Notes under the pieces: generated by a model
Told to the model about the DNA's origin: nothing
What the model saw: the letters and a program-made list of their open reading frames with translations, nothing else
Databases searched by the model: none
Shown here: in pieces, positions 18,690 through 27,505 of the stretch
Layout of the letters: every line of letters starts with the position of its first letter
How positions within the stretch are numbered: the first letter of the stretch is position 1
Position numbers and translations under genes: made by a program
From: Exiguobacterium acetylicum
GTDB taxonomy: Bacteria; Bacillota; Bacilli; Exiguobacteriales; Exiguobacteriaceae
Length of the DNA: 64,000 bases
Direction: 5' to 3'
Assembly: GCF_019890935.1 (NCBI RefSeq)
Contig: NZ_CP082333.1
Coordinates: forward strand, 1,266,001 to 1,330,000

Positions 18690-19571
18690 TCATTCGTTGG
18701 CAATCAAAGCCGGGAGGTGTCGTTCCAACTTACCGAAAAACAACTGATTCGAGGTGGATAAAACGATCAGATCTTGACGCATTGTAAGTTCACCTGACAG
18801 GATTTCACCCTGTTCAGACACGAATCGAATCGAGCGAACCGGCTGAAAGATTGTTCCATCCCGCTGTAATAATTGGACATCCTCATGATCGGCAGCGAGA
18901 AGGTATTCACCATGGCGAGCAAACTGGGAGAAAGCAATCGTTGGTGCTTCACAGACTAAATCCTCTTGACTGATACGGACGAAGCGAAAATCGGAATAAT
19001 AGAAAAACCAGACTTCCTTTGACGAACAAACGTTTAGAGCGTAGCAGTCATCGATTGGATATTGACGATTCTTATACTGAACCTCACCACGATCGTTGAA
19101 GGCAACGAGACCAAACGCTCCGTTTGAACTCGTCATTGCGTCCGCATAAATGCCTTCATCGAAATAACTGACCCAGATCTGACCTTGTTCATCGATTTGA
19201 ACGTTCTGAATCCCATCGTCGAGACAATAGCTATCGAGTAAGTGCCCTTGAACATCATAAATGAATGCATTCGGCATCCAGGAGCCGTCGATGTCGTCAT
19301 CGCAGCGTGAGGCGACGAGCAGGAGCCGACCGTCCGGAAAACGATCAACAAACGAAAAATCGGTTTCTGACTGAGCGACGATTGTCGTCTTACGCCACTC
19401 GTCCTTTAATTGATGGATCGATAAAACCGTACGACCACGCGCTTCATCCAATGTCTCTTCGACGAGTAGGATGTGTCCGTCGACACTAATACCGGTCGCG
19501 ACCGGATTACCATTCCGATAGGATGCAGTCAAACGACGGAGTGGAAAATGAGCAAGTGGGGATGTGAGCAT
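18690..19571 (-). CDS. Hypothetical beta-propeller-like protein
   Basis: 293 residues and no recognised family. Repeating beta-rich blades of the type DGHILLVEE, DGRLLLVAS, QGQIWVSYFDEGIYA, KEVWFFYYSDF and GEYLLAADHED suggest a six- or seven-bladed propeller. No signal peptide or membrane helix, so it is cytoplasmic. ATG 19571 is chosen for AGGAGG 7 bases ahead; the longer frame to 19610 runs through the terminator hairpin of the upstream gene. Function is unknown. Confidence 0.75.
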   Translation of the reverse strand: MLTSPLAHFPLRRLTASYRNGNPVATGISVDGHILLVEETLDEARGRTVLSIHQLKDEWRKTTIVAQSETDFSFVDRFPDGRLLLVASRCDDDIDGSWMPNAFIYDVQGHLLDSYCLDDGIQNVQIDEQGQIWVSYFDEGIYADAMTSSNGAFGLVAFNDRGEVQYKNRQYPIDDCYALNVCSSKEVWFFYYSDFRFVRISQEDLVCEAPTIAFSQFARHGEYLLAADHEDVQLLQRDGTIFQPVRSIRFVSEQGEILSGELTMRQDLIVLSTSNQLFFGKLERHLPALIANE

Positions 19572-19592
19572 GGCAGGACCTCCTGTTTGTTT

Positions 19593-19623
19593 AAAAAAGC
19601 AGTCCGTCACAAGACAGACTGCT
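19593..19623 (-). terminator. Terminator of the DedA gene
   Basis: AGCAGTC arms 19598-19609 and 19612-19623 around a short loop, with a run of T on the minus strand. Confidence 0.75.
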
Positions 19624-19629
19624 AGTTGT

Positions 19630-20223
19630 TCAAACCGTTCGTTGACGGCGTTTGTAGATGACGTAGAAGATGATTAAGACAACGGCAGCGATTAGGATAC
19701 CGTTCGTATACGGTGCTGCCACTTCCTTGATCGAGCGCCAGTTCGTTCCGAGCGTTTCACCAAGATACAGGAACAAGATCGACCATGGAATGATCGCAAG
19801 CACCGTATAGAGGGAGAACTTCGTTTGATCCATCTTGGCAAGACCTGCCGGAATCGAGATGGCATGACGGACGACCGGGATGAAACGGGCTCCGAAGATG
19901 ACACCTTGTCCGTACTTTAAGAACCAACGCTCAGCTAAATCCAAGTGGTGCTCTGAGATCAAAACATACTTTCCGTACTTCAAGATCAATGGACGGCCAC
20001 CGTAGCGAGCAAACCAATATAAGAATAATTGCGAGAATAACCCACCGATGACGGCAGCGACGACGGCAAGCGGCCAGCCAATCGTTCCTTGGGAAATCAT
20101 GAATCCACCGTAAGAGAGGACGATTTCACTCGGTATGATTTCAATCATCAACCCGAGGGCGATGCCGAAATATCCGAGATCGGCAAGCGAAAGCAAAATC
20201 TGGTTGACGACTTGAGATAACAC
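19630..20223 (-). CDS. DedA family membrane protein
   Basis: 197 residues. The DedA core is clear: an N-terminal E-IPSE-VLSYGGF segment, FARYGGRPLILKYGKY, and the conserved GARFIPVVRHAISIPAGLAKM block with its essential Arg residues. DedA proteins are multi-spanning membrane proteins of the undecaprenyl-phosphate/phospholipid flippase superfamily. GTG 20223 lies 9 bases after AAAGGAG; the TTG at 20232 abuts that site and is less likely. Transcribed alone between two terminators. Confidence 0.9.
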   Translation of the reverse strand: MLSQVVNQILLSLADLGYFGIALGLMIEIIPSEIVLSYGGFMISQGTIGWPLAVVAAVIGGLFSQLFLYWFARYGGRPLILKYGKYVLISEHHLDLAERWFLKYGQGVIFGARFIPVVRHAISIPAGLAKMDQTKFSLYTVLAIIPWSILFLYLGETLGTNWRSIKEVAAPYTNGILIAAVVLIIFYVIYKRRQRTV

Positions 20224-20306
20224 GTTAGACAACTCCTTTGTATCAGTTCATTCCTTTATTTTAGAGAACCGGCGACGAAATGAAAAGGAAAAAAACGGAG
20301 ACAATT

Positions 20307-20343
20307 CAAAAGACGGATTCGCAATGACAGCGAATCCGTCCTG
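20307..20343. terminator. Bidirectional terminator after the YuiF-like gene
   Basis: Perfect 11-bp arms 20312-20322 and 20330-20340, with A-run before and T-run after. Confidence 0.8.
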
Positions 20344-20346
20344 TTT

Positions 20347-21669
20347 TTATAATACGACCGCAGCGATCGTACCGAAGATGAGTAATGGAATGTTGTAGTG
20401 CAGGAACGTCGGAATGACCGTTTCCCGCATGTGATCGTGCTGACCATCGGCATTTAGACCACTCGTTGGTCCGAGTGTCGAGTCTGACGCAGGACTACCC
20501 GCGTCACCGAGCGCACCGGCTGTACCGATGATCGCAATCGTCGCTTCTAAGCTGAATCCATACTGGATACAAAGTGGAACGAAGATGGCAGCGATGATCG
20601 GAACGGTCGAGAAACTCGAGCCGATCCCCATCGTGACGAGAAGACCAATCAAGAGCATGACGAAGGCGGCAACGAGTTGTGAATCGCCCATCAACGCTTT
20701 TGAATTCTCGACGAGTGGCTCGATATCACCTGTCTTACGCAAGACGTTAGAGAAACCGTTCGCTGAAATCATGACGAAACCGATGAATGACATCATCCGC
20801 ATACCGCGTGTAATGACGTCATCTGCTTCACTGAAGCGAACGAGACGAAGCAGCAAGAAGAGAATCAAACCAGTTGTTGCAGCGAGAATCATTGATTCTG
20901 TTTGCAGTTGGACGATCAATGTCGCGATGACGACGACACCACTTAAAGCAAGTTTCGTTTTCGTGATAACCGGGATTTCATAATCGTCCGGGGCGATATC
21001 ACGAATTTCATATGTCCGCTCTTTCCGGTACGTATAAAGACCGATCAATAGACCAACGACCATTCCGAGTGCTGGAATCGCCATCGCTTCGATGACGGAT
21101 GCCCCCGTTGTATCAAGACCATTTGCCTTCAGGTTCTTCAACAAAATCTGATTGAGATAGATGTCTCCGAATCCGACTGGTAAGAACATGTACGGTGTCA
21201 CGAGACCGAACGTCATGATGATCGCTATCCGACGTCGATCGATCTTCAACTGAGAGAAGAGACCAAGGAGCGGCGGAATGATGATTGGAATGAACGCGAT
21301 GTGGATCGGCAACGCGTTTTGTGAACTGATCGCAAGCAAGAGAATCGCGAACAAGATGAATCCTTTTAACTTTTTGACGGAAGCGGCACTTGCATTACCT
21401 CGTGAACGTTCAATCAAGGCGTGCGCGAGTGCGTCCGGTAAGCCCGTTTTCGAGAGAGCAACGGCAAACGCACCAAGCATCGCGTAGCTCAGGGCGATTT
21501 CTGCCCCGTCGCCAAGACCACCTGAAAAAGCTTTCGTCGTTTCAGTTAAATCTAGACCACCGACGAGACCGCCGGCAAACGCACTGATGACCATCGCGAG
21601 CACGATGTGGACGCGGAAGATCGCTAAAATAAATAGTAAAAAGACGGCAAACAATACGGCGTTTATCAT
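20347..21669 (-). CDS. YuiF-type transporter (NhaC/Na+:H+ antiporter family)
   Basis: 440 residues with about 12 membrane segments. The sequence fits the COG2056/YuiF group: an N-terminal half with GGLGDGAEIALSYAMLGAFAVALSKTGLPD, a SSQNALPIHIAFIPIIIPPLL segment and a C-terminal GTAGALGDAGSPASDSTLGPTSGLN loop. These proteins are annotated as Na+/H+ antiporters or as amino-acid (histidine-like) transporters; sequence alone does not decide. The start at 21669 has only a weak ribosome binding site. A good promoter lies at 21717-21745. Confidence 0.85.
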   Translation of the reverse strand: MINAVLFAVFLLFILAIFRVHIVLAMVISAFAGGLVGGLDLTETTKAFSGGLGDGAEIALSYAMLGAFAVALSKTGLPDALAHALIERSRGNASAASVKKLKGFILFAILLLAISSQNALPIHIAFIPIIIPPLLGLFSQLKIDRRRIAIIMTFGLVTPYMFLPVGFGDIYLNQILLKNLKANGLDTTGASVIEAMAIPALGMVVGLLIGLYTYRKERTYEIRDIAPDDYEIPVITKTKLALSGVVVIATLIVQLQTESMILAATTGLILFLLLRLVRFSEADDVITRGMRMMSFIGFVMISANGFSNVLRKTGDIEPLVENSKALMGDSQLVAAFVMLLIGLLVTMGIGSSFSTVPIIAAIFVPLCIQYGFSLEATIAIIGTAGALGDAGSPASDSTLGPTSGLNADGQHDHMRETVIPTFLHYNIPLLIFGTIAAVVL

Positions 21670-21716
21670 TCAGTAAAACCACACTTTCTTTTGTTATCAC
21701 TGTACTATACTAAAGT

Positions 21717-21745
21717 ATCTTACAGCCATGTTGGAATGCTGTCAA
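21717..21745 (-). promoter_or_regulatory. SigA-type promoter of the YuiF-like gene
   Basis: TTGACA (21745-21740) and TAAGAT (21722-21717) on the minus strand, separated by exactly 17 bases. It lies about 50 bases ahead of the start codon. Confidence 0.6.
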
Positions 21746-21871
21746 GAGTAAAAGTCTGACCTCGTAATCAAAAGATGAATGATACGCTTTTTAGCTTTCC
21801 ACAAGAAGTTACATTCTTTATACCCTGAAGCTTGAAGTGAGAAGCGTTTTGATCACTGAAAATGATTCATA

Positions 21872-21916
21872 CGAAAAAACGTGCCATCTTTCTCCGGTAC
21901 GAGAAAATAGCACGTT
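21872..21916 (-). terminator. Terminator of the carbonic anhydrase gene
   Basis: Outer arms AACGTGC/GCACGTT and inner TTTCTC/GAGAAA form one hairpin at 21878-21916, followed on the minus strand by T residues. The rest of 21670-21978 holds only the promoter of the next gene. Confidence 0.7.
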
Positions 21917-21978
21917 ATCTTTAGATTAAAGCAGAATAAATCATCCAATTCTATTTGCGTTTCTTCTATAGAGAGTGA

Positions 21979-22530
21979 TCAACAATCGACGACGTCAAGT
22001 TTACCAGTTCCTGGATCGATGACGAGTCCGTGGACGTTCGTCCCAGGTGGTAGTAATGGGTGGTTCTTCACGAGGCTGACCGAGTGAGCGACGCTTTCTT
22101 GAACTGACGTGAAACCACGCAACCATTGATTCAAATCAACACCAGATACTTCGAGCGTGTGAAGAATCTGTTGGTCGATGCCCCGATCCTTCATTTCACT
22201 GATCATGTGTTTTGGATCAATCGTGCTCATGCCGCAGTCGTGGTGACCGATGACGACGACTTCTTCAGCACCAAGAGCATACAACGCGACGAGAATCGAG
22301 CGCATGACGGAACCGAATGGGTGCGATAGGATAGCACCGGCATTTTTGATGATCTTCGCATCCCCGTTCTTAAGACCAAGTGCGTGTGGGAGGAGTTCCG
22401 TCAAGCGGGCATCCATACACGTCAGGATGACGACCTTTTTGTCTGGGAACTTATCCGAGACGAACTGCTCATACTGTTTTTCGGCGACGAATCGCTCGTT
22501 GAAGGCTAGCATTTCCTGTACAACTGACAT
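21979..22530 (-). CDS. Beta-class carbonic anhydrase
   Basis: 183 residues. Zinc ligands are C38 in C-x-D40-x-R42 and H96/C99 in GHHDCGM; the DxR dyad that gates the zinc is intact. It interconverts CO2 and bicarbonate in the cytoplasm. The length and the NAGAILSHPFGSVMRSILVALYALG block match the short YvdA-type group of Bacilli. AAAGGAGG precedes ATG 22530. Transcribed alone, divergent from adhE. Confidence 0.93.
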   Translation of the reverse strand: MSVVQEMLAFNERFVAEKQYEQFVSDKFPDKKVVILTCMDARLTELLPHALGLKNGDAKIIKNAGAILSHPFGSVMRSILVALYALGAEEVVVIGHHDCGMSTIDPKHMISEMKDRGIDQQILHTLEVSGVDLNQWLRGFTSVQESVAHSVSLVKNHPLLPPGTNVHGLVIDPGTGKLDVVDC

Positions 22531-22621
22531 TCAAGTGTCCTCCTTTAGTGGTAGCTCTTAATATGTACCCCATATCAGAATACAAGATGATGAAACGGCT
22601 ATCAAGTCACGAAAATGCGAG

Positions 22622-22639
22622 GTGTGACAAATCGCACAC
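22622..22639. promoter_or_regulatory. Rex/FNR-like palindrome 1 upstream of adhE
   Basis: GTGTGA-N6-GCACAC, a near-palindrome of the TGTGA-N6-TCACA class with one mismatch in the right arm. Confidence 0.4.
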
Positions 22640-22687
22640 ATCCATGTACATGAAGCAAAACGATGAAAAAGAAGAATTTACAACAGT

Positions 22688-22702
22688 TGTAAACGCTATC
22701 AA
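22688..22702 (+). promoter_or_regulatory. CcpA cre site upstream of adhE
   Basis: The 15 bases TTGTAAACGCTATCA match all fixed positions of the cre consensus WTGNAANCGNWNNCA. The site is about 165 bases upstream of the adhE start. Confidence 0.65.
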
Positions 22703-22705
22703 AGG

Positions 22706-22723
22706 TGTGAGGGAATTCACAGG
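22706..22723. promoter_or_regulatory. Rex/FNR-like palindrome 2 upstream of adhE
   Basis: GTGTGA-N6-TCACAG contains a perfect TGTGA-N6-TCACA, the core shared by Rex and CRP/FNR-family sites. It begins 4 bases after the cre. Confidence 0.55.
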
Positions 22724-22763
22724 ATGGTCATGCACAAAACAGGAAAAAGGGGTTATGATTGAT

Positions 22764-22781
22764 TTGTGAAGGAAAGCACAA
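22764..22781. promoter_or_regulatory. Rex-like operator close to the adhE promoter
   Basis: TTGTGA-AGGAAA-GCACAA matches the Rex consensus TTGTGA-N6-TCACAA with a single mismatch. Rex is the NADH-sensing repressor that controls adhE in many Firmicutes. The likely -10 is CATAAT about 30 bases downstream. Confidence 0.6.
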
Positions 22782-22866
22782 ACTATTGAAAAACAGCTTG
22801 GCATTCCTGACATAATGGTTGGCAAATCAAACTCAGATTCGTTCCACGACAGGGAGGAAACTACTC

Positions 22867-25461
22867 ATGGCTGTGAAAGAAAAAACAAAATCGACGGCAA
22901 CGCCGGTCGAACAAGCAGTTGGACAAATCGTTGAAAAAGGGCAACGTGCATTACAAGAATTACTGACATTCGATCAAGAAAAAATCGACACGATCGTCCG
23001 GGATATGGCACTTGCTGGACTCGAACGGCACGTCGAACTCGCTCGTCTCGCAGCAGAAGAGACGGGACGTGGTGTCTTTGAAGATAAGATGATTAAAAAT
23101 ATGTTTGCGACAGAATACATCTACAACAGTCTACGTCATGAAAAAACGGTCGGGATTCTCGAAGAAGATGTCCAAAACGGCATCACCTATATCGCTGAAC
23201 CGGTTGGTGTCGTCTGTGGTGTCACACCGGTCACGAACCCGACATCAACGACGATGTTCAAAGCATTGATTGCAATCAAGACACGCAACCCGATCGTCTT
23301 CGCGTTCCACCCATCGGCACAACGGTGTTCCGTCGAAGCAGCGAAAACACTCCGTGACGCAGCCATCAAAGCCGGGGCACCGAAAGACTGTATTCAATGG
23401 GTGGAAGAACCATCACTTGAAGCAACGAAAGTCTTGATGAACCATGAAAAAATCGCCATGGTCCTTGCGACAGGTGGAGCAGGAATGGTCAAATCAGCGT
23501 ATTCAACAGGTAAACCGGCACTCGGTGTTGGACCAGGGAATGTTCCGTGTTACATCGAACAGTCTGCGAAAGTCAAACGGGCAGTCAGCGATCTGGTTCT
23601 CTCAAAAACGTTTGATAACGGGATGATTTGTGCGTCTGAGCAAGCCGTCATCGTCGACCAAGAGATTTATGCGACAGTTCGTGCGGAAATGGAAGCACTC
23701 GGTTGTTACTTCTGTACACCGGAAGAAAAACAACGCCTTGAATCACTCGTCATCAAAACCGATACGTGTGCCGTCAACGCGGACATCGTCGGGAAACCTG
23801 CGACATGGATCGCAGAAAAAGCCGGCATCGATGTTCCGGAAACGACGGTCATGCTCGTCGCAGAACTCGAGCACGTCGGAGCGGCAGAACCATTGTCTCA
23901 TGAGAAACTCAGTCCCGTCCTCGGTGCGTATCGCGTCGCTTCGACCGAAGAAGCGTTCACGATTGCTGAACAAATGCTTGAAATCGGAGGTCTCGGTCAT
24001 ACAGCTGTCATTCATACGACGAACGATGACTTGATGACAGCGTTCGGACTCCGCATGAAAGCCTGCCGGATCCTCGTCAACAGCCCATCTGCTCATGGCG
24101 GAATTGGTGATCTGTACAACGAGTTGACACCATCTCTGACACTCGGTTGCGGATCATACGGGATAAACTCTGTTTCTGAAAACGTGACAGCGAAACACTT
24201 ACTCAACGTCAAAAAGGTGGCGAGACGACGCGTGAACATGCAATGGTTCAAGGTCCCTGAAAAAATCTACTTCGAAAAGAACTCTGTTCAGTACTTGCGG
24301 TCGATGACTGACGTCTCACGCGTCATGATCGTGACGGATCCAACGATGGTACAGTTCGGATATGCTGATAAAGTAATTCAAAACTTGCCACAGTCCGTCA
24401 GTTACCGAATCTTTGACCAAGTCGAACCAGATCCATCGGTGACGACTGTTCAGACGGGTGCTCAAGCGATGCGTGACTTCAAACCTGACTTGATCATCGC
24501 TCTCGGTGGTGGTTCAGCGATGGATGCTGCAAAAGGAATGTGGCTCTTCTATGAACAACCGAACGAAACGTTCTCAAACTTACGTCAAAAATTCCTTGAT
24601 ATCCGCAAACGGGCGTATCAATTCCCGACACTTGGTCGTCAAGCGAAGTTCGTCGCGATTCCGACGACTTCTGGTACGGGTTCAGAAGTGACACCGTTCA
24701 CCGTCATCACGGATAAAGAGAAAAACGTCAAATACCCGATTGCTGACTATGCATTGACACCAGACGTCGCAATCGTTGATCCAGAATTCGTCATGACAGT
24801 CCCAGCTTCGATCACTGCTGATACCGGAATGGATGTCTTGACGCATGCGACAGAAGCATACGTCTCGGTGCTTGCGAACGACTACACGGATGGACTTGCA
24901 CTCAAAGCAATCAAGATGATCTTCGACTACTTGCCACGAGCATATGCTAACGGATCAGACGCCGAAGCACGCGAAAAAGTGCATAATGCGTCAACGATGG
25001 CAGGGATGGCATTCGCGAACGCCTTCCTTGGCATCAACCACTCGATCGCACACAAAATCGGTGGCGAATTCCACACGCCACACGGACGGACGAATGCGAT
25101 CCTGATGCCACACGTCATTCGCTATAACGCGTCACGTCCAACAAAACTAGCAGCATTCCCGAAATACGAATCATTCGTCGCGGATGAACGGTATGCCGAC
25201 ATCGCACGCTACCTCGGTCTTCCGGCAGCAACGACAGAACAAGGGGTCGAATCCCTCATCCAAGCCGTTGCTGATCTTGGACAACGTCTAAACATTAAGA
25301 TGTCATTCAAGGCGCAAGGCATTCAAAAAGCAGATTTCGAGGCAAAACTCGACAAGATGGCGGTCGATGCTTTTGAAGATCAATGTACGACTGCGAATCC
25401 GAAGATGCCGCTTGTCGCTGAGTTACGGACGATCATGGAACAAGCATACGAAGGCATCTAA
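22867..25461 (+). CDS. adhE: Bifunctional aldehyde-alcohol dehydrogenase AdhE
   Basis: 864 residues, the usual AdhE length. The N-terminal acetyl-CoA-reducing aldehyde dehydrogenase has its catalytic Cys255 in DNGMICASEQ; the C-terminal iron alcohol dehydrogenase has the GGGSAMDAAKGMW nucleotide site and the His-rich NHSIAHKIGGEFHTPHG metal site. It turns acetyl-CoA into ethanol and regenerates NAD+ during fermentation, normally as spirosome filaments. ATG 22867 follows GGGAGGAAA; the longer frame from 22819 adds non-family residues. The upstream region holds Rex/FNR-like and cre sites, so redox and carbon control are expected. Confidence 0.96.
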   Translation: MAVKEKTKSTATPVEQAVGQIVEKGQRALQELLTFDQEKIDTIVRDMALAGLERHVELARLAAEETGRGVFEDKMIKNMFATEYIYNSLRHEKTVGILEEDVQNGITYIAEPVGVVCGVTPVTNPTSTTMFKALIAIKTRNPIVFAFHPSAQRCSVEAAKTLRDAAIKAGAPKDCIQWVEEPSLEATKVLMNHEKIAMVLATGGAGMVKSAYSTGKPALGVGPGNVPCYIEQSAKVKRAVSDLVLSKTFDNGMICASEQAVIVDQEIYATVRAEMEALGCYFCTPEEKQRLESLVIKTDTCAVNADIVGKPATWIAEKAGIDVPETTVMLVAELEHVGAAEPLSHEKLSPVLGAYRVASTEEAFTIAEQMLEIGGLGHTAVIHTTNDDLMTAFGLRMKACRILVNSPSAHGGIGDLYNELTPSLTLGCGSYGINSVSENVTAKHLLNVKKVARRRVNMQWFKVPEKIYFEKNSVQYLRSMTDVSRVMIVTDPTMVQFGYADKVIQNLPQSVSYRIFDQVEPDPSVTTVQTGAQAMRDFKPDLIIALGGGSAMDAAKGMWLFYEQPNETFSNLRQKFLDIRKRAYQFPTLGRQAKFVAIPTTSGTGSEVTPFTVITDKEKNVKYPIADYALTPDVAIVDPEFVMTVPASITADTGMDVLTHATEAYVSVLANDYTDGLALKAIKMIFDYLPRAYANGSDAEAREKVHNASTMAGMAFANAFLGINHSIAHKIGGEFHTPHGRTNAILMPHVIRYNASRPTKLAAFPKYESFVADERYADIARYLGLPAATTEQGVESLIQAVADLGQRLNIKMSFKAQGIQKADFEAKLDKMAVDAFEDQCTTANPKMPLVAELRTIMEQAYEGI

Positions 25462-25494
25462 TAGAGAAAAAAATACCATGGCACCTGATCGTTC

Positions 25495-25530
25495 AACCGG
25501 CTTCTCACTGTGAGAAGTCGGTTTTTGTTT
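25495..25530 (+). terminator. adhE terminator
   Basis: AACCGGCTTCTCA and TGAGAAGTCGGTT arms with a 3-base loop and a TTTTTGTTTT tail. Confidence 0.85.
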
Positions 25531-25652
25531 TGGGAATCAGTGGAGACAGTCAGAGAAGAAGTGGGATATAATGGCTGTTGAATGAATTTGATGTTTTTGG
25601 TTTCGCTGTAGCAGGAATATTCAAACATCAGACATAAAAAGGAGGAAATGGG

Positions 25653-27053
25653 ATGGAGTCAAGGCAAGAAAGGAAACAACGACGGTTTTCCGTCTGGGAT
25701 GTCCTGTTTGGCGTCCTTATCGGTCTCATCTTTTTCGGTGTCATCTATGGTGTGATGGCATTTTTGACTTCACAAATCACCTCATCCTCAGACTATCAGG
25801 ATCTCGTGACGCAGATGCAACAGGCGGACGTCTCCTGGAAAGATGCAGATATCACGGTGTCATTGATGCTACTGTTCGTCGGTGGGCTGTCGATCACGAT
25901 GCCGAGTGCGGTCCGGGAAGGAATCATCAATCAGGTGCTCGATGCGAGTTCTGCCGGCGATGTCTTATCGTTGTTTGGGATTGACTTAAAGCAAGTCCTT
26001 GCACCACTTACGTTTGATGTCTCTTACGGCACGTTACTCTATTCCGTTTTTGGCATCGGTTTGATCGTCCTGTTATTTTTGGTGTTACGGATTAAGGCAA
26101 GTCGTCTCGGGTGGACGATTCGATCGATCAGTTTCTTCTTAACGGTCGGAATCATCTGGTTCGTCCTTGCCGGACGCGGAAACGACGTGCCGTTCCTCTC
26201 GTTACAAGACGGCTATGCGATGAGTGGGATTCTACCGCTTCTCGTCGTCAGTTTGCTTGGTTGGATGGCGTTCTTCCCGCAAAAGTTATCCGGTTTGACA
26301 GCTGCCGGTCGTGCCAGCTTGCTGATTTTAATGCTCGCAAGTACACTTCAACTCGTCTTTACGGTACAGGACGAAGCGGAATATGACGGCGATTCCTCAC
26401 TACGGACGGCCCTCACCGTCACGAGTCTGAACGCCGGAAGTGGCGGGATGTACGACTGGATCCATGGCGGTCAGGTCGTGTATCAAGCAGACGTCCTTGG
26501 AGCGAATGCGGAAATCCCGGTCTCGATGTTGAACGGGGAGACCTCAACGGATCAGCTCAATGACTCAATCCAAAAAGTCGTTGATGGAATCGACACGGAC
26601 CCGGTGACAGAACAATTGTTGACGTTACTCGGTGGAGAACGTCCGGATTTGTCAGCAACACAATTGAAGCTCGACCCTGTTGATTACGGTGTCGCGCGGC
26701 AGACGATCCAAGCGATTGATGCGGAATCGGCAGGAGCGACGCCACCGAATGTCTCCAGTGAGAGTGCGTACTGGGTGCTGTTGCTCGTAACGTTCGCGAT
26801 CTACTTCGTCTGTAGTATCCGAAGCTTCAAGTCGATTATCGATCCGTTCGTCTTTGCGATCGCGATCGGTGTCATCAGCTTCATCGTCAGTCAAGCTTCA
26901 TACGTTCAGTTCGCGATGAAATGGCGCAGTGACGTCTTATTCGAGTTCGCTCAACAGACGGCAGGCTGGACGGTACTATACGCCGCAGGACTTGCGTTAC
27001 TTGGGGGAATTCTTGGTTATGTCGTCCGACGGAAACCAGAGAAAACGGTGTAA
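25653..27053 (+). CDS. Multi-spanning membrane protein of unknown function
   Basis: 466 residues; I do not recognise a family. About nine hydrophobic segments are seen: one near 20-40, several between 130 and 245, and three between 365 and 460. Between them lies a soluble loop of about 110 residues (QDEAEYDGDSSLRTALTVTS onward), probably outside the cell and rich in Asp, Gly and Ser. The N-terminus is basic (RQERKQRRFS) without a cleavage site. AAAGGAGG precedes the ATG. It stands alone between the adhE terminator and a repeat-bearing spacer. Confidence 0.75.
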   Translation: MESRQERKQRRFSVWDVLFGVLIGLIFFGVIYGVMAFLTSQITSSSDYQDLVTQMQQADVSWKDADITVSLMLLFVGGLSITMPSAVREGIINQVLDASSAGDVLSLFGIDLKQVLAPLTFDVSYGTLLYSVFGIGLIVLLFLVLRIKASRLGWTIRSISFFLTVGIIWFVLAGRGNDVPFLSLQDGYAMSGILPLLVVSLLGWMAFFPQKLSGLTAAGRASLLILMLASTLQLVFTVQDEAEYDGDSSLRTALTVTSLNAGSGGMYDWIHGGQVVYQADVLGANAEIPVSMLNGETSTDQLNDSIQKVVDGIDTDPVTEQLLTLLGGERPDLSATQLKLDPVDYGVARQTIQAIDAESAGATPPNVSSESAYWVLLLVTFAIYFVCSIRSFKSIIDPFVFAIAIGVISFIVSQASYVQFAMKWRSDVLFEFAQQTAGWTVLYAAGLALLGGILGYVVRRKPEKTV

Positions 27054-27104
27054 GGGACGTGGAGTGGCGAAAATCCTATGCCATGAATCCGGACGACGCA
27101 CGTT

Positions 27105-27218
27105 GCTGCCATGCTCGCTTTCCACAGGCGGGAGGTAAGCCGCGGTATCCTAAACTACGACCGGGTTTTACCTGACACTGACTTAAGCGAAAAACATGCT
27201 TTTTTTCCTGTAGGAGTC
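27105..27218 (-). repeat. Bacillaceae-style intergenic repeat, copy in minus orientation
   Basis: Read on the minus strand it begins with ACTCCTACAGGAAAAA and ends with CGCCTGTGGAAAGCGAGC, about 87 bases apart. The same two flanks, with a different core, occur at 35167-35275. Many Bacillaceae genomes carry intergenic repeats with a similar ACTCC..GGAAA / CGCC..GGAAAGCGAG layout (from memory). It fills most of the 452-base gap before the nucleotidase gene. Confidence 0.5.
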
Positions 27219-27252
27219 GAGAAGGAACAGTTACGTTCTACATCAATCATAG

Positions 27253-27298
27253 ACGATACGTTTTCAGGTTCTTGTCCTGAAACGTATCGTTTTTTTTG
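27253..27298 (+). terminator. Strong terminator-like hairpin
   Basis: Arms 27253-27268 and 27276-27290 (15-16 bp with one bulge) followed by eight T. It would end transcription from the membrane-protein gene upstream. Confidence 0.8.
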
Positions 27299-27505
27299 CG
27301 TGGTTCATCTCATTTGCATCATCTCCTTTTTTTACCAAGTAAACTTGGTTTGTAAAGGGAAAATCAACAATGTTAAGCCAGTATTTGGAATTAGTTAAGT
27401 AGGTTAAATAAGACGGATGTCCGACCTATTTGAAAGGACTATTAGCTATAATCGAACCATGCTAAATTAATGAAGCAGTCAAAACATCCTGGGGGGAAAA
27501 TCTAT

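Noticed and set aside
20528-20983. Plus-strand frame of 151 codons
   Set aside because: Antisense to the YuiF-like transporter; composition is that of reversed hydrophobic codons.
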